Assembly: GCA_964019055.1 (NCBI GenBank) | Contig: OZ025216.1 | Location: 6,439,840-6,503,839, forward strand | DNA from: Anthopleura xanthogrammica | Taxonomy: Eukaryota > Cnidaria > Anthozoa > Actiniaria > Actiniidae | Reading direction: 5' to 3' | Length of the DNA: 64,000 nucleotides | Made by a program: the position numbers and the translations under genes | In this document: one piece after another, positions 12,501 through 23,977 of the stretch | Numbering within the stretch: position 1 is the first letter of the stretch | How the letters are laid out: each line of letters begins with the position of its first letter | Notes under the pieces: generated by a model | Databases searched by the model: none | The model's input: the letters and a program-made list of their open reading frames with translations, nothing else | What the model was told of the DNA's origin: nothing

Positions 12501-13455
12501 CCAAGAGAAAATTCTCAGCAAAATTCCAATTTGGTCAGCAAAAAACAGTTTTTTTGACCAAAAAGCACCTATTCTCAGCCAAAACCCCATTTTTATTCGC
12601 CAAAAAGTCGTGTTTTTATCTCAAGAGGTATTTTCAGGAGCAAAAAGTGGGGGTTTCAGCCAACCGGTCACCCCGTCAGCGAAAAACCTGGTTTTGAGAG
12701 TCAAAATAGCCATTTTTCAGTTTTTGGGGCTAAAAAGGATTTTTTCCCAGCAAAACAGTGTTTTGGACACCGAAAATGTGCTTTTCTCGGCCAAAGGGTG
12801 CGTTTAGCAGTGAAAACGTCGTGTTTGGACCAAGAGAAAATTCTCAGCAAAATTCCAATTTGGTCAGCAAAAAACAGTTTTTTTGACCAAAAAGCACCTA
12901 TTCTCAGCCAAAAGCCCATTTTTTTTCGCCAAAAAGTCGTGTTTTTATCTCAAGAGGTATTTTCAGGAGCAAAAAGTGGGGGTTTTAGCCAACCGGTCAC
13001 GCCGTCAGCGAAAAACCTGGTTTTGAGAGCCAAAATAGCCATTTTTCAGTTTTTGGGGCTAAAAAGGTTTTTTTCCCAGCAAAACAGTGTTTTGGACACC
13101 GAAAATGTGCTTTTCTCGGCCAAAGGGTGCGTTTAGCAGTGAAAACGTCGTGTTTGGACCAAGAGAAAATTCTCAGCAAAATTCCAATTTGGTCAGCAAA
13201 AAACAGTTTTTTTGACCAAAAAGCACCTATTCTCAGCCAAAACCCCATTTTTTTTCGCCAAAAAGTCGTGTTTTTATCTCAAGAGGTATTTTCAGGAGCA
13301 AAAAGTGGGGGTTTCAGCCAACCGGTCACGCCGTCAGCGAAAAACCTGGTTTTGAGAGTCAAAATAGCCGTTTTTCAGTTTTTGGGGCTAAAAAGGATTT
13401 TTTCCCAGCAAAACAGTGTTTTGGACACCGAAAATGTGCTTTTCTCGGCCAAAGG

Positions 13456-15429
13456 GTGCGTTTAGCAGTGAAAACGTCGTGTTTGGACCAAGAGAAAATT
13501 CTCAGCAAAATTCCAATTTGGTCAGCAAAAAACAGTTTTTTTGACCAAAAAGCACCTATTCTCAGCCAAAACCCCATTTTTTTTCGCCAAAAAGTCGTGT
13601 TTTTATCTCAAGAGGTATTTTCAGGAGCAAAAAGTGGGAGTTTCAGCCAACCGGTCACGCCGTCAGCGAAAAACCTGGTTTTGAGAGCCAAAATAGCCAT
13701 TTTTCAGTTTTTGGGGCTAAAAAGGTTTTTTTCCCAGCAAAACAGTGTTTTGGACACCGAAAATGTGCTTTTCTCGGCCAAAGGGTGCGTTTAGCAGTGA
13801 AAACGTCGTGTTTCGACCAAGAGAAAATTCTCAGCCAAATTCCAATTTGGTCAGCAAAAAACAGTTTTTTTGACCAAAAAGCACCTATTCTCAGCCAAAA
13901 CCCCATTTTTTTTCGCCAAAAAGTCGTGTTTTTATCTCAAGAGGTATTTTCAGGAGCAAAAAGTGGGGGTTTCAGCCAACCGGTCACGCCGTCAGCGAAA
14001 AACCTGGTTTTGAGAGCCAAAATAGCCATTTTTCAGTTTTTGGGGCTAAAAAGGTTTTTTTCCCAGCAAAACAGTGTTTTGGACACCGAAAATGTGCTTT
14101 TCTCGGCCAAAGGGTGCGTTTAGCAGTGAAAACGTCGTGTTTGGACCAAGAGAAAATTCTCAGCAAAATTCCAATTTGGTCAGCAAAAAACAGTTTTTTT
14201 GACCAAAAAGCACCTATTCTCAGCCAAAAGCCCATTTTTTTTCGCCAAAAAGTCGTGTTTTTATCTGAAGAGGTATTTTTAGGAGCAAAAAGTGGGGGTT
14301 TCAGCCAACCGGTCATGCCGTCAGCGAAAAACCTGGTTTTGAGAGCCAAAATAGCCATTTTTCAGTTTTTGGGGCTAAAAAGGATTTTTTCCCAGCAAAA
14401 CAGTGTTTTGGACACCGAAAATGTGCTTTTCTCGGCCAAAGGGTGCGTTTAGCAGTGAAAACGTCGTGTTTGGACCAAGAGAAAATTCTCAGCAAAATTC
14501 CAATTTGGTCAGCAAAAAACAGTTTTTTTGACCAAAAAGCACCTATTCTCAGCCAAAACCCCATTTTTTTTCGCCAAAAAGTCGTGTTTTTATCTCAAGA
14601 GGTATTTTCAGGAGCAAAAAGTGGGAGTTTCAGCCAACCGGTCACGCCGTCAGCGAAAAACCTGGTTTTGAGAGCCAAAATAGCCATTTTTCAGTTTTTG
14701 GGGCTAAAAAGGTTTTTTTCCCAGCAAAACAGTGTTTTGGACACCGAAAATGTGCTTTTCTCGGCCAAAGGGTGCGTTTAGCAGTGAAAACGTCGTGTTT
14801 CGACCAAGAGAAAATTCTCAGCAAAATTCCAATTTGGTCAGCAAAAAACAGTTTTTTTGACCAAAAAGCACCTATTCTCAGCCAAAACCCCATTTTTTTT
14901 CGCCAAAAAGTCGTGTTTTTATCTCAAGAGGTATTTTCAGGAGCAAAAAGTGGGGGTTTCAGCCAACCGGTCACGCCGTCAGCGAAAAACCTGGTTTTGA
15001 GAGCCAAAATAGCCATTTTTCAGTTTTTGGGGCTAAAAAGGTTTTTTTCCCAGCAAAACAGTGTTTTGGACACCGAAAATGTGCTTTTCTCGGCCAAAGG
15101 GTGCGTTTAGCAGTGAAAACGTCGTGTTTGGACCAAGAGAAAATTCTCAGCAAAATTCCAATTTGGTCAGCAAAAAACAGTTTTTTTGACCAAAAAGCAC
15201 CTATTCTCAGCCAAAACCCCATGTTTTTTCGCCAAAAAGTCGTGTTTTTATCTTTAGAGGTATTTTCAGGAGGAAAAAGTGGGGGTTTCAGCCAACCGGT
15301 CACGCCGTCAGCGAAAAACCTGGTTTTGAGAGCCAAAATAGCCATTTTTCAGTTTTTGGGGCTAAAAAGGTTTTTTTCCCAGCAAAACAGTGTTTTGGAC
15401 ACCGAAAATGTGCTTTTCTCGGCCAAAGG
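13456..15429 (+). repeat. Trimeric HOR, 987 bp, two copies
   Basis: Two 987-bp periods (13456-14442 and 14443-15429) share GTGGGAGTTT at 13639 and 14626 and GTTTCGACC at 13814 and 14801, both exactly 987 bp apart. The third unit differs: the first copy carries the four-variant unit at 14114-14452, while the second has its own private changes near 15223-15272. The two trimers therefore diverged after duplication, or one unit was later converted. Confidence 0.8.
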
Positions 15430-16747
15430 GTGCGTTTAGCAGTGAAAACGTCGTGTTTGGACCAAGGGAAAATTCTCAGCAAAATTCCAATTTGGTCAGC
15501 AAAAAACAGTTTTTTTGACCAAAAAGCACCTATTCTCAGCCAAAACCCCATTTTTTTTCGCCAAAAAGTCGTGTTTTTATCTCAAGAGGTATTTTCAGGA
15601 GCAAAAAGTGGGGGTTTCAGCCAACCGGTCACGCCGTCAGCGAAAAACCTGGTTTTGAGAGCCAAAATAGCCATTTTTCAGTTTTTGGGGCTAAAAAGGT
15701 TTTTTTCCCAGCAAAACAGTGTTTTGGACACCGAAAATGTGCTTTTCTCGGTCAAAGGGTGCGTTTAGCAGTGAAAACGTCGTGTTTGGACCAAGAGAAA
15801 ATTCTCAGCAAAATTCCAATTTGGTCAGCAAAAAACAGTTTTTTTTGACCAAAAAGCACCTATTCTCAGCCAAAACCCCATTTTTTTTCGCCAAAAAGTC
15901 GTGTTTTTATCTCAAGAGGGATTTTCAGGAGCAAAAAGTGGGGGTTTCAGCCAACCGGTCACGCCGTCAGCGAAAAACCTGGTTTTGAGAGCCAAAATAG
16001 CCATTTTTCAGTTTTTGGGGCTAAAAAGGTTTTTTTCCCAGCAAAACAGTGTTTTGGACACCGAAAATGTGCTTTTGTCGGCCAAAGGGTGCGTTTAGCA
16101 GTGAAAACGTCGTGTTTGGACCAAGAGAAAATTCTCAGCAAAATTCCAATTTGGTCAGCAAAAAACAGTTTTTTTGACCAAAAAGCACCTATTCTCAGCC
16201 AAAACCCCATTTTTTTTCGCCAAAAAGTCGTGTTTTTATCTCAAGAGGTATTTTCAGGAGCAAAAAGTGGGGGTTTCAGCCAACCGGTCACGCCGTCAGC
16301 GAAAAACCTGGTTTTGAGAGCCAAAATAGCCATTTTTCAGTTTTTGGGGCTAAAAAGGTTTTTTTCCCAGCAAAACAGTGTTTTGGACACCGAAAATGTG
16401 CTTTTCTCGGTCAAAGGGTGCGTTTAGCAGTGAAAACGTCGTGTTTGGACCAAGAGAAAATTCTCAGCAAAATTCCAATTTGGTCAGCAAAAAACAGTTT
16501 TTTTTGACCAAAAAGCACCTATTCTCAGCCAAAACCCCATTTTTTTTCGCCAAAAAGTCGTGTTTTTATCTCAAGAGGGATTTTCAGGAGCAAAAAGTGG
16601 GGGTTTCAGCCAACCGGTCACGCCGTCAGCGAAAAACCTGGTTTTGAGAGCCAAAATAGCCATTTTTCAGTTTTTGGGGCTAAAAAGGTTTTTTTCCCAG
16701 CAAAACAGTGTTTTGGACACCGAAAATGTGCTTTTCTCGGCCAAAGG
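15430..16747 (+). repeat. Dimeric HOR, 659 bp, two copies
   Basis: Two 659-bp periods (15430-16088 and 16089-16747) share CTCGGTCAAAGG (changed base at 15752 and 16411), an eight-T run before GACC giving a 330-bp unit, and AAGAGGGATT. The second unit of copy 1 has a private TTTTGTCGG near 16076, showing minor later divergence. Confidence 0.82.
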
Positions 16748-18063
16748 GTGCGTTTAGCAGTGAAAACGTCGTGTTTGGACCAAGAGAAAATTCTCAGCAA
16801 AATTCCAATTTGGTCAGCAAAAAACAGTTTTTTTGACCAAAAAGCACCTATTCTCAGCCAAAACCCCATTTTTTTTCGCCAAAAAGTCGTGTTTTTATCT
16901 CAAGAGGTATTTTCAGGAGCAAAAAGTGGGGGTTTCAGCCAACCGGTCACGCCGTCAGCGAAAAACCTGGTTTTGAGAGTCAAAATAGCCATTTTTCAGT
17001 TTTTGGGGCTAAAAAGGATTTTTTCCCAGCAAAACAGTGTTTTGGACACCGAAAATGTGCTTTTCTCGGCCAAAGGGTGCGTTTAGCAGTAAAAACGTCG
17101 TGTTTGGGCCAAGAGAAAATTCTCAGCAAAATTCCAATTTGGTCAGCAAAAAACAGTTTTTTTGACCAAAAAGCAGCTATTCTCATCCAAAACCCCATTT
17201 TTTTTCGCCAAAAAGTCGTGTTTTTATCTCAAGAGGTATTTTCAAGAGCAAAAAGTGGGGGTTTCAGCCAACCGGTCACGCCGTCAGCGAAAAACCTGGT
17301 TTTGAGAGCCAAAATAGCCATTTTTCAGTTTTTGGGGCTAAAAAGGTTTTTTCCCCAGCAAAACAGTGTTTTGGACACCGAAAATGTGCTTTTCTCGGCC
17401 AAAGGGTGCGTTTAGCAGTGAAAACGTCGTGTTTGGACCAAGAGAAAATTCTCAGCAAAATTCCAATTTGGTCAGCAAAAAACAGTTTTTTTGACCAAAA
17501 AGCACCTATTCTCAGCCAAAACCCCATTTTTTTTCGCCAAAAAGTCGTGTTTTTATCTCAAGAGGTATTTTCAGGAGCAAAAAGTGGGGGTTTCAGCCAA
17601 CCGGTCACGCCGTCAGCGAAAAACCTGGTTTTGAGAGTCAAAATAGCCATTTTTCAGTTTTTGGGGCTAAAAAGGATTTTTTCCCAGCAAAACAGTGTTT
17701 TGGACACCGAAAATGTGCTTTTCTCGGCCAAAGGGTGCGTTTAGCAGTAAAAACGTCGTGTTTGGGCCAAGAGAAAATTCTCAGCAAAATTCCAATTTGG
17801 TCAGCAAAAAACAGTTTTTTTGACCAAAAAGCACCTATTCTCAGCCAAAAGCCCATTTTTTTTCGCCAAAAAGTCGTGTTTTTATCTCAAGAGGTATTTT
17901 CAAGAGCAAAAAGTGGGGGTTTCAGCCAACCGGTCACGCCGTCAGCGAAAAACCTGGTTTTGAGAGCCAAAATAGCCATTTTTCAGTTTTTGGGGCTAAA
18001 AAGGTTTTTTTCCCAGGAAAACAGTGTTTTGGACACCGAAAATGTGCTTTTCTCGGCCAAAGG
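16748..18063 (+). repeat. Dimeric HOR, 658 bp, two copies
   Basis: Periods 16748-17405 and 17406-18063 share at least five changes: GAGAGTCAAAATAGCC, AAAGGATTTTTTCCC, GCAGTAAAAACG, GTTTGGGCC and TTTTCAAGAGC. This many linked markers makes it one of the best-supported local duplications in the first half. The GAGAGTC and AAAGGATTTTTT pair also marks earlier units near 11153, 12141, 12470 and 13127, so the type was dispersed before this duplication. Confidence 0.85.
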
Positions 18064-18721
18064 GTGCGTTTAGCAGTGAAAACGTCGTGTTTGGACCAAG
18101 AGAAAATTCTCAGCAAAATTCCAATTTGGTCAGCAAAAAACAGTTTTTTTGACCAAAAAGCACCTATTCTCAGCCAAAACCCCATTTTTTTTCGCCAAAA
18201 AGTCGTGTTTTTATCTCAAGAGGTATTTTCAGGAGCAAAAAGTGGGGGTTTCAGCCAACCGGTCACGCCGTCAGCGAAAAACCTGGTTTTGAGAGCCAAA
18301 ATAGCCATTTTTCAGTTTTTGGGGCTAAAAAGGTTTTTTTCCCAGCAAAACAGTGTTTTGGACACCGAAAATGTGCTTTTCTCGGCCAAAGGGTGCGTTT
18401 AGCAGTGAAAACGTCGTGTTTGGACCAAGAGAAAATTCTCAGCCAAATTCCAATTTGGTCAGCAAAAAACAGTTTTTTTGACCAAAAAGCACCTATTCTC
18501 AGCCAAAACCCCATTTTTTTTCGCCAAAAAGTCGTGTTTTTATCTCAAGAGGTATTTTCAGGAGCAAAAAGTGGGGGTTTCAGCCAACCGGTCACGCCGT
18601 CAGCGAAAAACCTGGTTTTGAGAGCCAAAATAGCCATTTTTCAGTTTTTGGGGCTAAAAAGGTTTTTTTCCCAGCAAAACAGTGTTTTGGACACCGAAAA
18701 TGTGCTTTTCTCGGCCAAAGG

Positions 18722-20695
18722 GTGCGTTTAGCAATAAAAACGTCGTGTTTGGACCAAGAGAAAATTCTCAGCAAAATTTCAATTTGGTCAGCAAAAAACA
18801 GCTTTTTTGACCAAAAAGCACCTATTCTCAATCAAAACCCCATTTTTTTTCGGCAAAAAGTCGTGTTTTTATCTCAAGAGGTATTTTCAGGAGCAAAAAG
18901 TGGGGGTTTCAGCCAACCGGTCACGCCGTCAGCGAAAAACCTGGTTTTGAGAGCCAAAATAGCCATTTTTCAGTTTTTGGAGCTAAAAAGGTTTTTTTCC
19001 CAGCAAAACAGTGTTTTGGACACCGAAAATGTGCTTTTCTCGGCCAAAGGGTGCGTTTAGCAGTGAAAACGTCGTGTTTGGACCAAGAGAAAATTCTCAG
19101 CAAAATTCCAATTTGGTCAGCAAAAAACAGTTTTTTTGACCAAAAAGCACCTATTCTCAGCCAAAACCCCATTTTTTTTCGCCAAAAAGTCGTGTTTTTA
19201 TCTCAAGAGGTATTTTCAGGAGCAAAATGTGGGGGTTTCAGCCAACCGGTCACGCCGTCAGCGAAAAACCTGGTTTTGAGAGCCAAAATAGCCATTTTTC
19301 AGTTTTTGGGGCTAAAAAGGTTTTTTTCCCAGCAAAACAGTGTTTTGGACACCGAAAATGTGCTTTTCTCGGCCAAAGGGTGCGTTTAGCAGTGAAAACG
19401 TCGTGTTTGGACCAAGAGAAAATTCTCAGCAAAATTCCAATTTGGTCAGCAAAAAACAGTTTTTTTGACCAAAAAGCACCTATTCTCAGCCAAAACCCCA
19501 TTTTTTTTCGCCAAAAAGTCGTGTTTTTATCTCAAGAGGTATTTTCAGGAGCAAAAAGTGGGGGTTTCAGCCAACCGGTCACGCCGTCAGCGAAAAACCT
19601 GGTTTTGAGAGCCAAAATAGCCATTTTTCAGTTTTTGGGGCTAAAAAGGTTTTTTTCCCAGCAAAACAGTGTTTTGGACACCGAAAATGTGCTTTTCTCG
19701 GCCAAAGGGTGCGTTTAGCAGTGAAAACGTCGTGTTTGGACCAAGAGAAAATTCTCAGCAAAATTTCAATTTGGTCAGCAAAAAACAGCTTTTTTGACCA
19801 AAAAGCACCTATTCTCAATCAAAACCCCATTTTTTTTCGCCAAAAAGTCGTGTTTTTATCTCAACAGGTATTTTCAGGAGCAAAAAGTGGGGGTTTCAGC
19901 CAACCGGTCACGCCGTCAGCGAAAAACCTGGTTTTGAGAGCCAAAATAGCCATTTTTCAGTTTTTGGAGCTAAAAAGGTTTTTTTCCCAGCAAAACAGTG
20001 TTTTGGACACCGAAAATGTGCTTTTCTCGGCCAAAGGGTGCGTTTAGCAGTGAAAACGTCGTGTTTGGACCAAGAGAAAATTCTCAGCAAAATTCCAATT
20101 TGGTCAGCAAAAAACAGTTTTTTTGACCAAAAAGCACCTATTCTCAGCCAAAACCCCATTTTTTTTCGCCAAAAAGTCGTGTTTTTATCTCAAGAGGTAT
20201 TTTCAGGAGCAAAATGTGGGGGTTTCAGCCAACCGGTCACGCCGTCAGCGAAAAACCTGGTTTTGAGAGCCAAAATAGCCATTTTTCAGTTTTTGGGGCT
20301 AAAAAGGTTTTTTTCCCAGCAAAACAGTGTTTTGGACACCGAAAATGTGCTTTTCTCGGCCAAAGGGTGCGTTTAGCAGTGAAAACGTCGTGTTTGGACC
20401 AAGAGAAAATTCTCAGCAAAATTCCAATTTGGTCAGCAAAAAACAGTTTTTTTGACCAAAAAGCACCTATTCTCAGCCAAAACCCCATTTTTTTTCGCCA
20501 AAAAGTCGTGTTTTTATCTCAAGAGGTATTTTCAGGAGCAAAAAGTGGGGGTTTCAGCCAACCGGTCACGCCGTCAGCGAAAAACCTGGTTTTGAGAGCC
20601 AAAATAGCCATTTTTCAGTTTTTGGGGCTAAAAAGGTTTTTTTTTCCAGCAAAACAGTGTTTTGGACACCGAAAATGTGCTTTTCTCAGCCAAAG
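18722..20695 (+). repeat. Trimeric HOR, 987 bp, two copies
   Basis: Copies 18722-19708 and 19709-20695 share AAATTTCAATTTGG, ACAGCTTTTTTGACC, TTCTCAATCAAAACC, TTTTTGGAGCT (18981 and 19968) and AGCAAAATGTGGGG (19228 and 20215), each 987 bp apart. Copy 1 also carries private changes such as GCAATAAAAACG near 18733 and TTTTCGGCAAAAAG near 18851. Those changes arose after the duplication or were lost from copy 2. Confidence 0.87.
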
Positions 20696-21025
20696 GGTGC
20701 GTTTAGCAGTGAAAACGTCGTGTTTGGACCAAGAGAAAATTCTCAGCAAAATTCCAATTTGGTCAGCAAAAAACAGTTTTTTTGACCAAAAAGCACCTAT
20801 TCTCAGCCAAAACCCCATTTTTTTTCGCCAAAAAGTCGTGTTTTTATCTCAAGAGGTATTTTCAGGAGCAAAAAGTGGGGGTTTCAGCCAACCGGTCACG
20901 CCGTCAGCGAAAAACCTGGTTTTGAGAGCCAAAATAGCCATTTTTCAGTTTTTGGGGCTAAAAAGGTTTTTTTCCCAGCAAAACAGTGTTTTGGACACCG
21001 AAAATGTGCTTTTCTCGGCCAAAGG

Positions 21026-23977
21026 GTGCGTTTAGCAGTGAAAACGTCGTGTTTGGACCAAGAGAAAATTCTCAGCAAAATTCCAATTTGGTCAGCAAAA
21101 AACAGTTTTTTTGACCAAAAAGCACCTATTCTCAGCCAAAACCCCATTTTTTTTCGCCAAAAAGTCGTGTTTTTATCTCAAGAGGTATTGTCAGGAGCAA
21201 AAAGTGGGGGTTTCAGCCAACCGGTCACGCCGTCAGCGAAAAACCTGGTTTTGAGAGCCAAAATAGCCATTTTTCAGTTTTTGGGGCTAAAAAGGTTTTT
21301 TTCCCAGCAAAACAGTGTTTTGGACACCGAAAATGTGCTTTTCTCGGCCAAAGGGTGCGTTTAGCAGTGAAAACGTCGTGTTTGGACCAAGAGAAAATTC
21401 TCAGCAAAATTCCAATTTGGTCAGCAAAAAAACAGTTTTTTTGACCAAAAAGCACCTATTCTCAGCCAAAACCCCATTTTTTTTCGCCAAAAAGTCGTGT
21501 TTTTATCTCAAGAGGTATTTTCAGGAGCAAAAAGTGGGGGTTTCAGCCAACCGGTCACGCCGTCAGCGAAAAACCTGGTTTTGAGAGCCAAAATAGCCAT
21601 TTTTCAGTTTTTGGGGCTAAAAAGGTTTTTTTCCCAGCAAAACAGTATTTTGGACACCGAAAATGTGCTTTTCTCGGCCAAAGGGTGCGTTTAGCAGTGA
21701 AAACGTCGTGTTTGGACCAAGAGAAAATTCTCAGCAAAATTCCAATTTGGTCAGCAAAAAACAGTTTTTTTGACCAAAAAGCACCTATTCTCAGCCAAAA
21801 CCCCATTTTTTTTCGCCAAAAAGTCGTGTTTTTATCTCAAGAGGTATTGTCAGGAGCAAAAAGTGGGGGTTTCAGCCAACCGGTCACGCCGTCAGCGAAA
21901 AACCTGGTTTTGAGAGCCAAAATAGCCATTTTTCAGTTTTTGGGGCTAAAAAGGTTTTTTTCCCAGCAAAACAGTATTTTGGACACCGAAAATGTGCTTT
22001 TCTCGGCCAAAGGGTGCGTTTAGCAGTGAAAACGTCGTGTTTGGACCAAGAGAAAATTCTCAGCAAAATTCCAATTTGGTCAGCAAAAAACAGTTTTTTT
22101 GACCAAAAAGCACCTATTCTCAGCCAAAACCCCATTTTTTTTCGCCAAAAAGTCGTGTTTTTATCTCAAGAGGTATTGTCAGGAGCAAAAAGTGGGGGTT
22201 TCAGCCAACCGGTCACGCCGTCAGCGAAAAACCTGGTTTTGAGAGCCAAAATAGCCATTTTTCAGTTTTTGGGGCTAAAAAGGTTTTTTTCCCAGCAAAA
22301 CAGTGTTTTGGACACCGAAAATGTGCTTTTCTCGGCCAAAGGGTGCGTTTAGCAGTGAAAACGTCGTGTTTGGACCAAGAGAAAATTCTCAGCAACATTC
22401 CAATTTGGTCAGCAAAAAACAGTTTTTTTGACCAAAAAAGCACCTATTCTCAGCCAAAACCCCATTTTTTCCGCCAAAAAGTCGTGTTTTTATCTCAAGA
22501 GGTATTTTCAGGAGCAAAAAGTGGGGGTTTCAGCCAACCGGTCACGCCGTCAGCGAAAAACCTGGTTTTGAGAGCCAAAATAGCCATTTTTCAGTTTTTG
22601 GGGCTAAAAAGGTTTTTTTCCCAGCAAAACAGTGTTTTGGACACCGAAAATGTGCTTTTCTCGGCCAAAGGGTGCGTTTAGCAGTGAAAACGTCGTGTTT
22701 GGACCAAGATAAATTTCTCAGCAAAATTCCAATTTGCAAAAAACAGTTTTTTTGACCAAAAAGCACCTATTCTCAGCCAAAAGCCCATTTTTTTTCGCCA
22801 AAAAGTCGTGTTTTTATCTCAAGAGGTATTGTCAGGAGCAAAAAGTGGGGGTTTCAGCCAACCGGTCACGCCGTCAGCGAAAAACCTGGTTTTGAGAGCC
22901 AAAATAGCCATTTTTCAGTTTTTGGGGCTAAAAAGGTTTTTTTCCCAGCAAAACAGTGTTTTGGACACCGAAAATGTGCTTTTCTCGGCCAAAGGGTGCG
23001 TTTAGCAGTGAAAACGTCGTGTTTGGACCAAGAGAAAATTCTCAGCAAAATTCCAATTTGGTCAGCAAAAAACAGTTTTTTTGACCAAAAAGCACCTATT
23101 CTCAGCCAAAACCCCATTTTTTTTCGCCAAAAAGTCGTGTTTTTATCTCAAGAGGGATTTTCAGGAGCAAAAAGTGGGGGTTTCAGCCAACCGGTCACGC
23201 CGTCAGCGAAAAACCTGGTTTTGAGAGCCAAAATAGCCATTTTTCAGTTTTTGGGGCTAAAAAGGTTTTTTTCCCAGCAAAACAGTGTTTTGGACACCGA
23301 AAATGTGCTTTTCTCGGCCAAAGGGTGCGTTTAGCAGTGAAAACGTCGTGTTTGGACCAAGATAAAATTCTCAGCAAAATTCCAATTTGCAAAAAACAGT
23401 TTTTTTGACCAAAAAGCACCTATTCTCAGCCAAAACCGCATTTTTTTTCGCCAAAAAGTCGTGTTTTTATCTCAAGAGGTATTGTCAGGAGCAAAAAGTG
23501 GGGGTTTCAGCCAACCGGTCACGCCGTCAGCGAAAAACCTGGTTTTGAGAGCCAAAATAGCCATTTTTCAGTTTTTGGGGCTAAAAAGGTTTTTTTCCCA
23601 GCAAAACAGTGTTTTGGACACCGAAAATGTGCTTTTCTCGGCCAAAGGGTGCGTTTAGCAGTGAAAACGTCGTGTTTGGACCAAGAGAAAATTCTCAGCA
23701 AAATTCCAATTTGGTCAGCAAAAAACAGTTTTTTTGACCAAAAAGCACCTATTCTCAGCCAAAACCCCATTTTTTTTCGCCAAAAAGTCGTGTTTTTATC
23801 TCAAGAGGTATTTTCAGGAGCAAAAAGTGGGGGTTTCAGCCAACCGGTCACGCCGTCAGCGAAAAACCTGGTTTTGAGAGCCAAAATAGCCATTTTTCAG
23901 TTTTTGGGGCTAAAAAGGTTTTTTTCCCAGCAAAACAGTGTTTTGGACACCGAAAATGTGCTTTTCTCGGCCAAAGG
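21026..23977 (+). repeat. Mixed block with TATTGTCAGG units and two 324-bp units
   Basis: Units with GAGGTATTGTCAGG recur here near 21190, 21848, 22177, 22830 and 23484. Two units, 22672-22995 and 23325-23648, are 324 bp because GGTCA is missing after AATTT (junctions at 22735 and 23388, 653 bp apart). Both also read CCAAGATAAA instead of CCAAGAGAAA. The unit at 22343 has two compensating one-base changes, one extra A before GCACC and one T fewer before CCGCC. The shared deletion and linked markers indicate a 653-bp dimer duplicated once. Confidence 0.8.
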
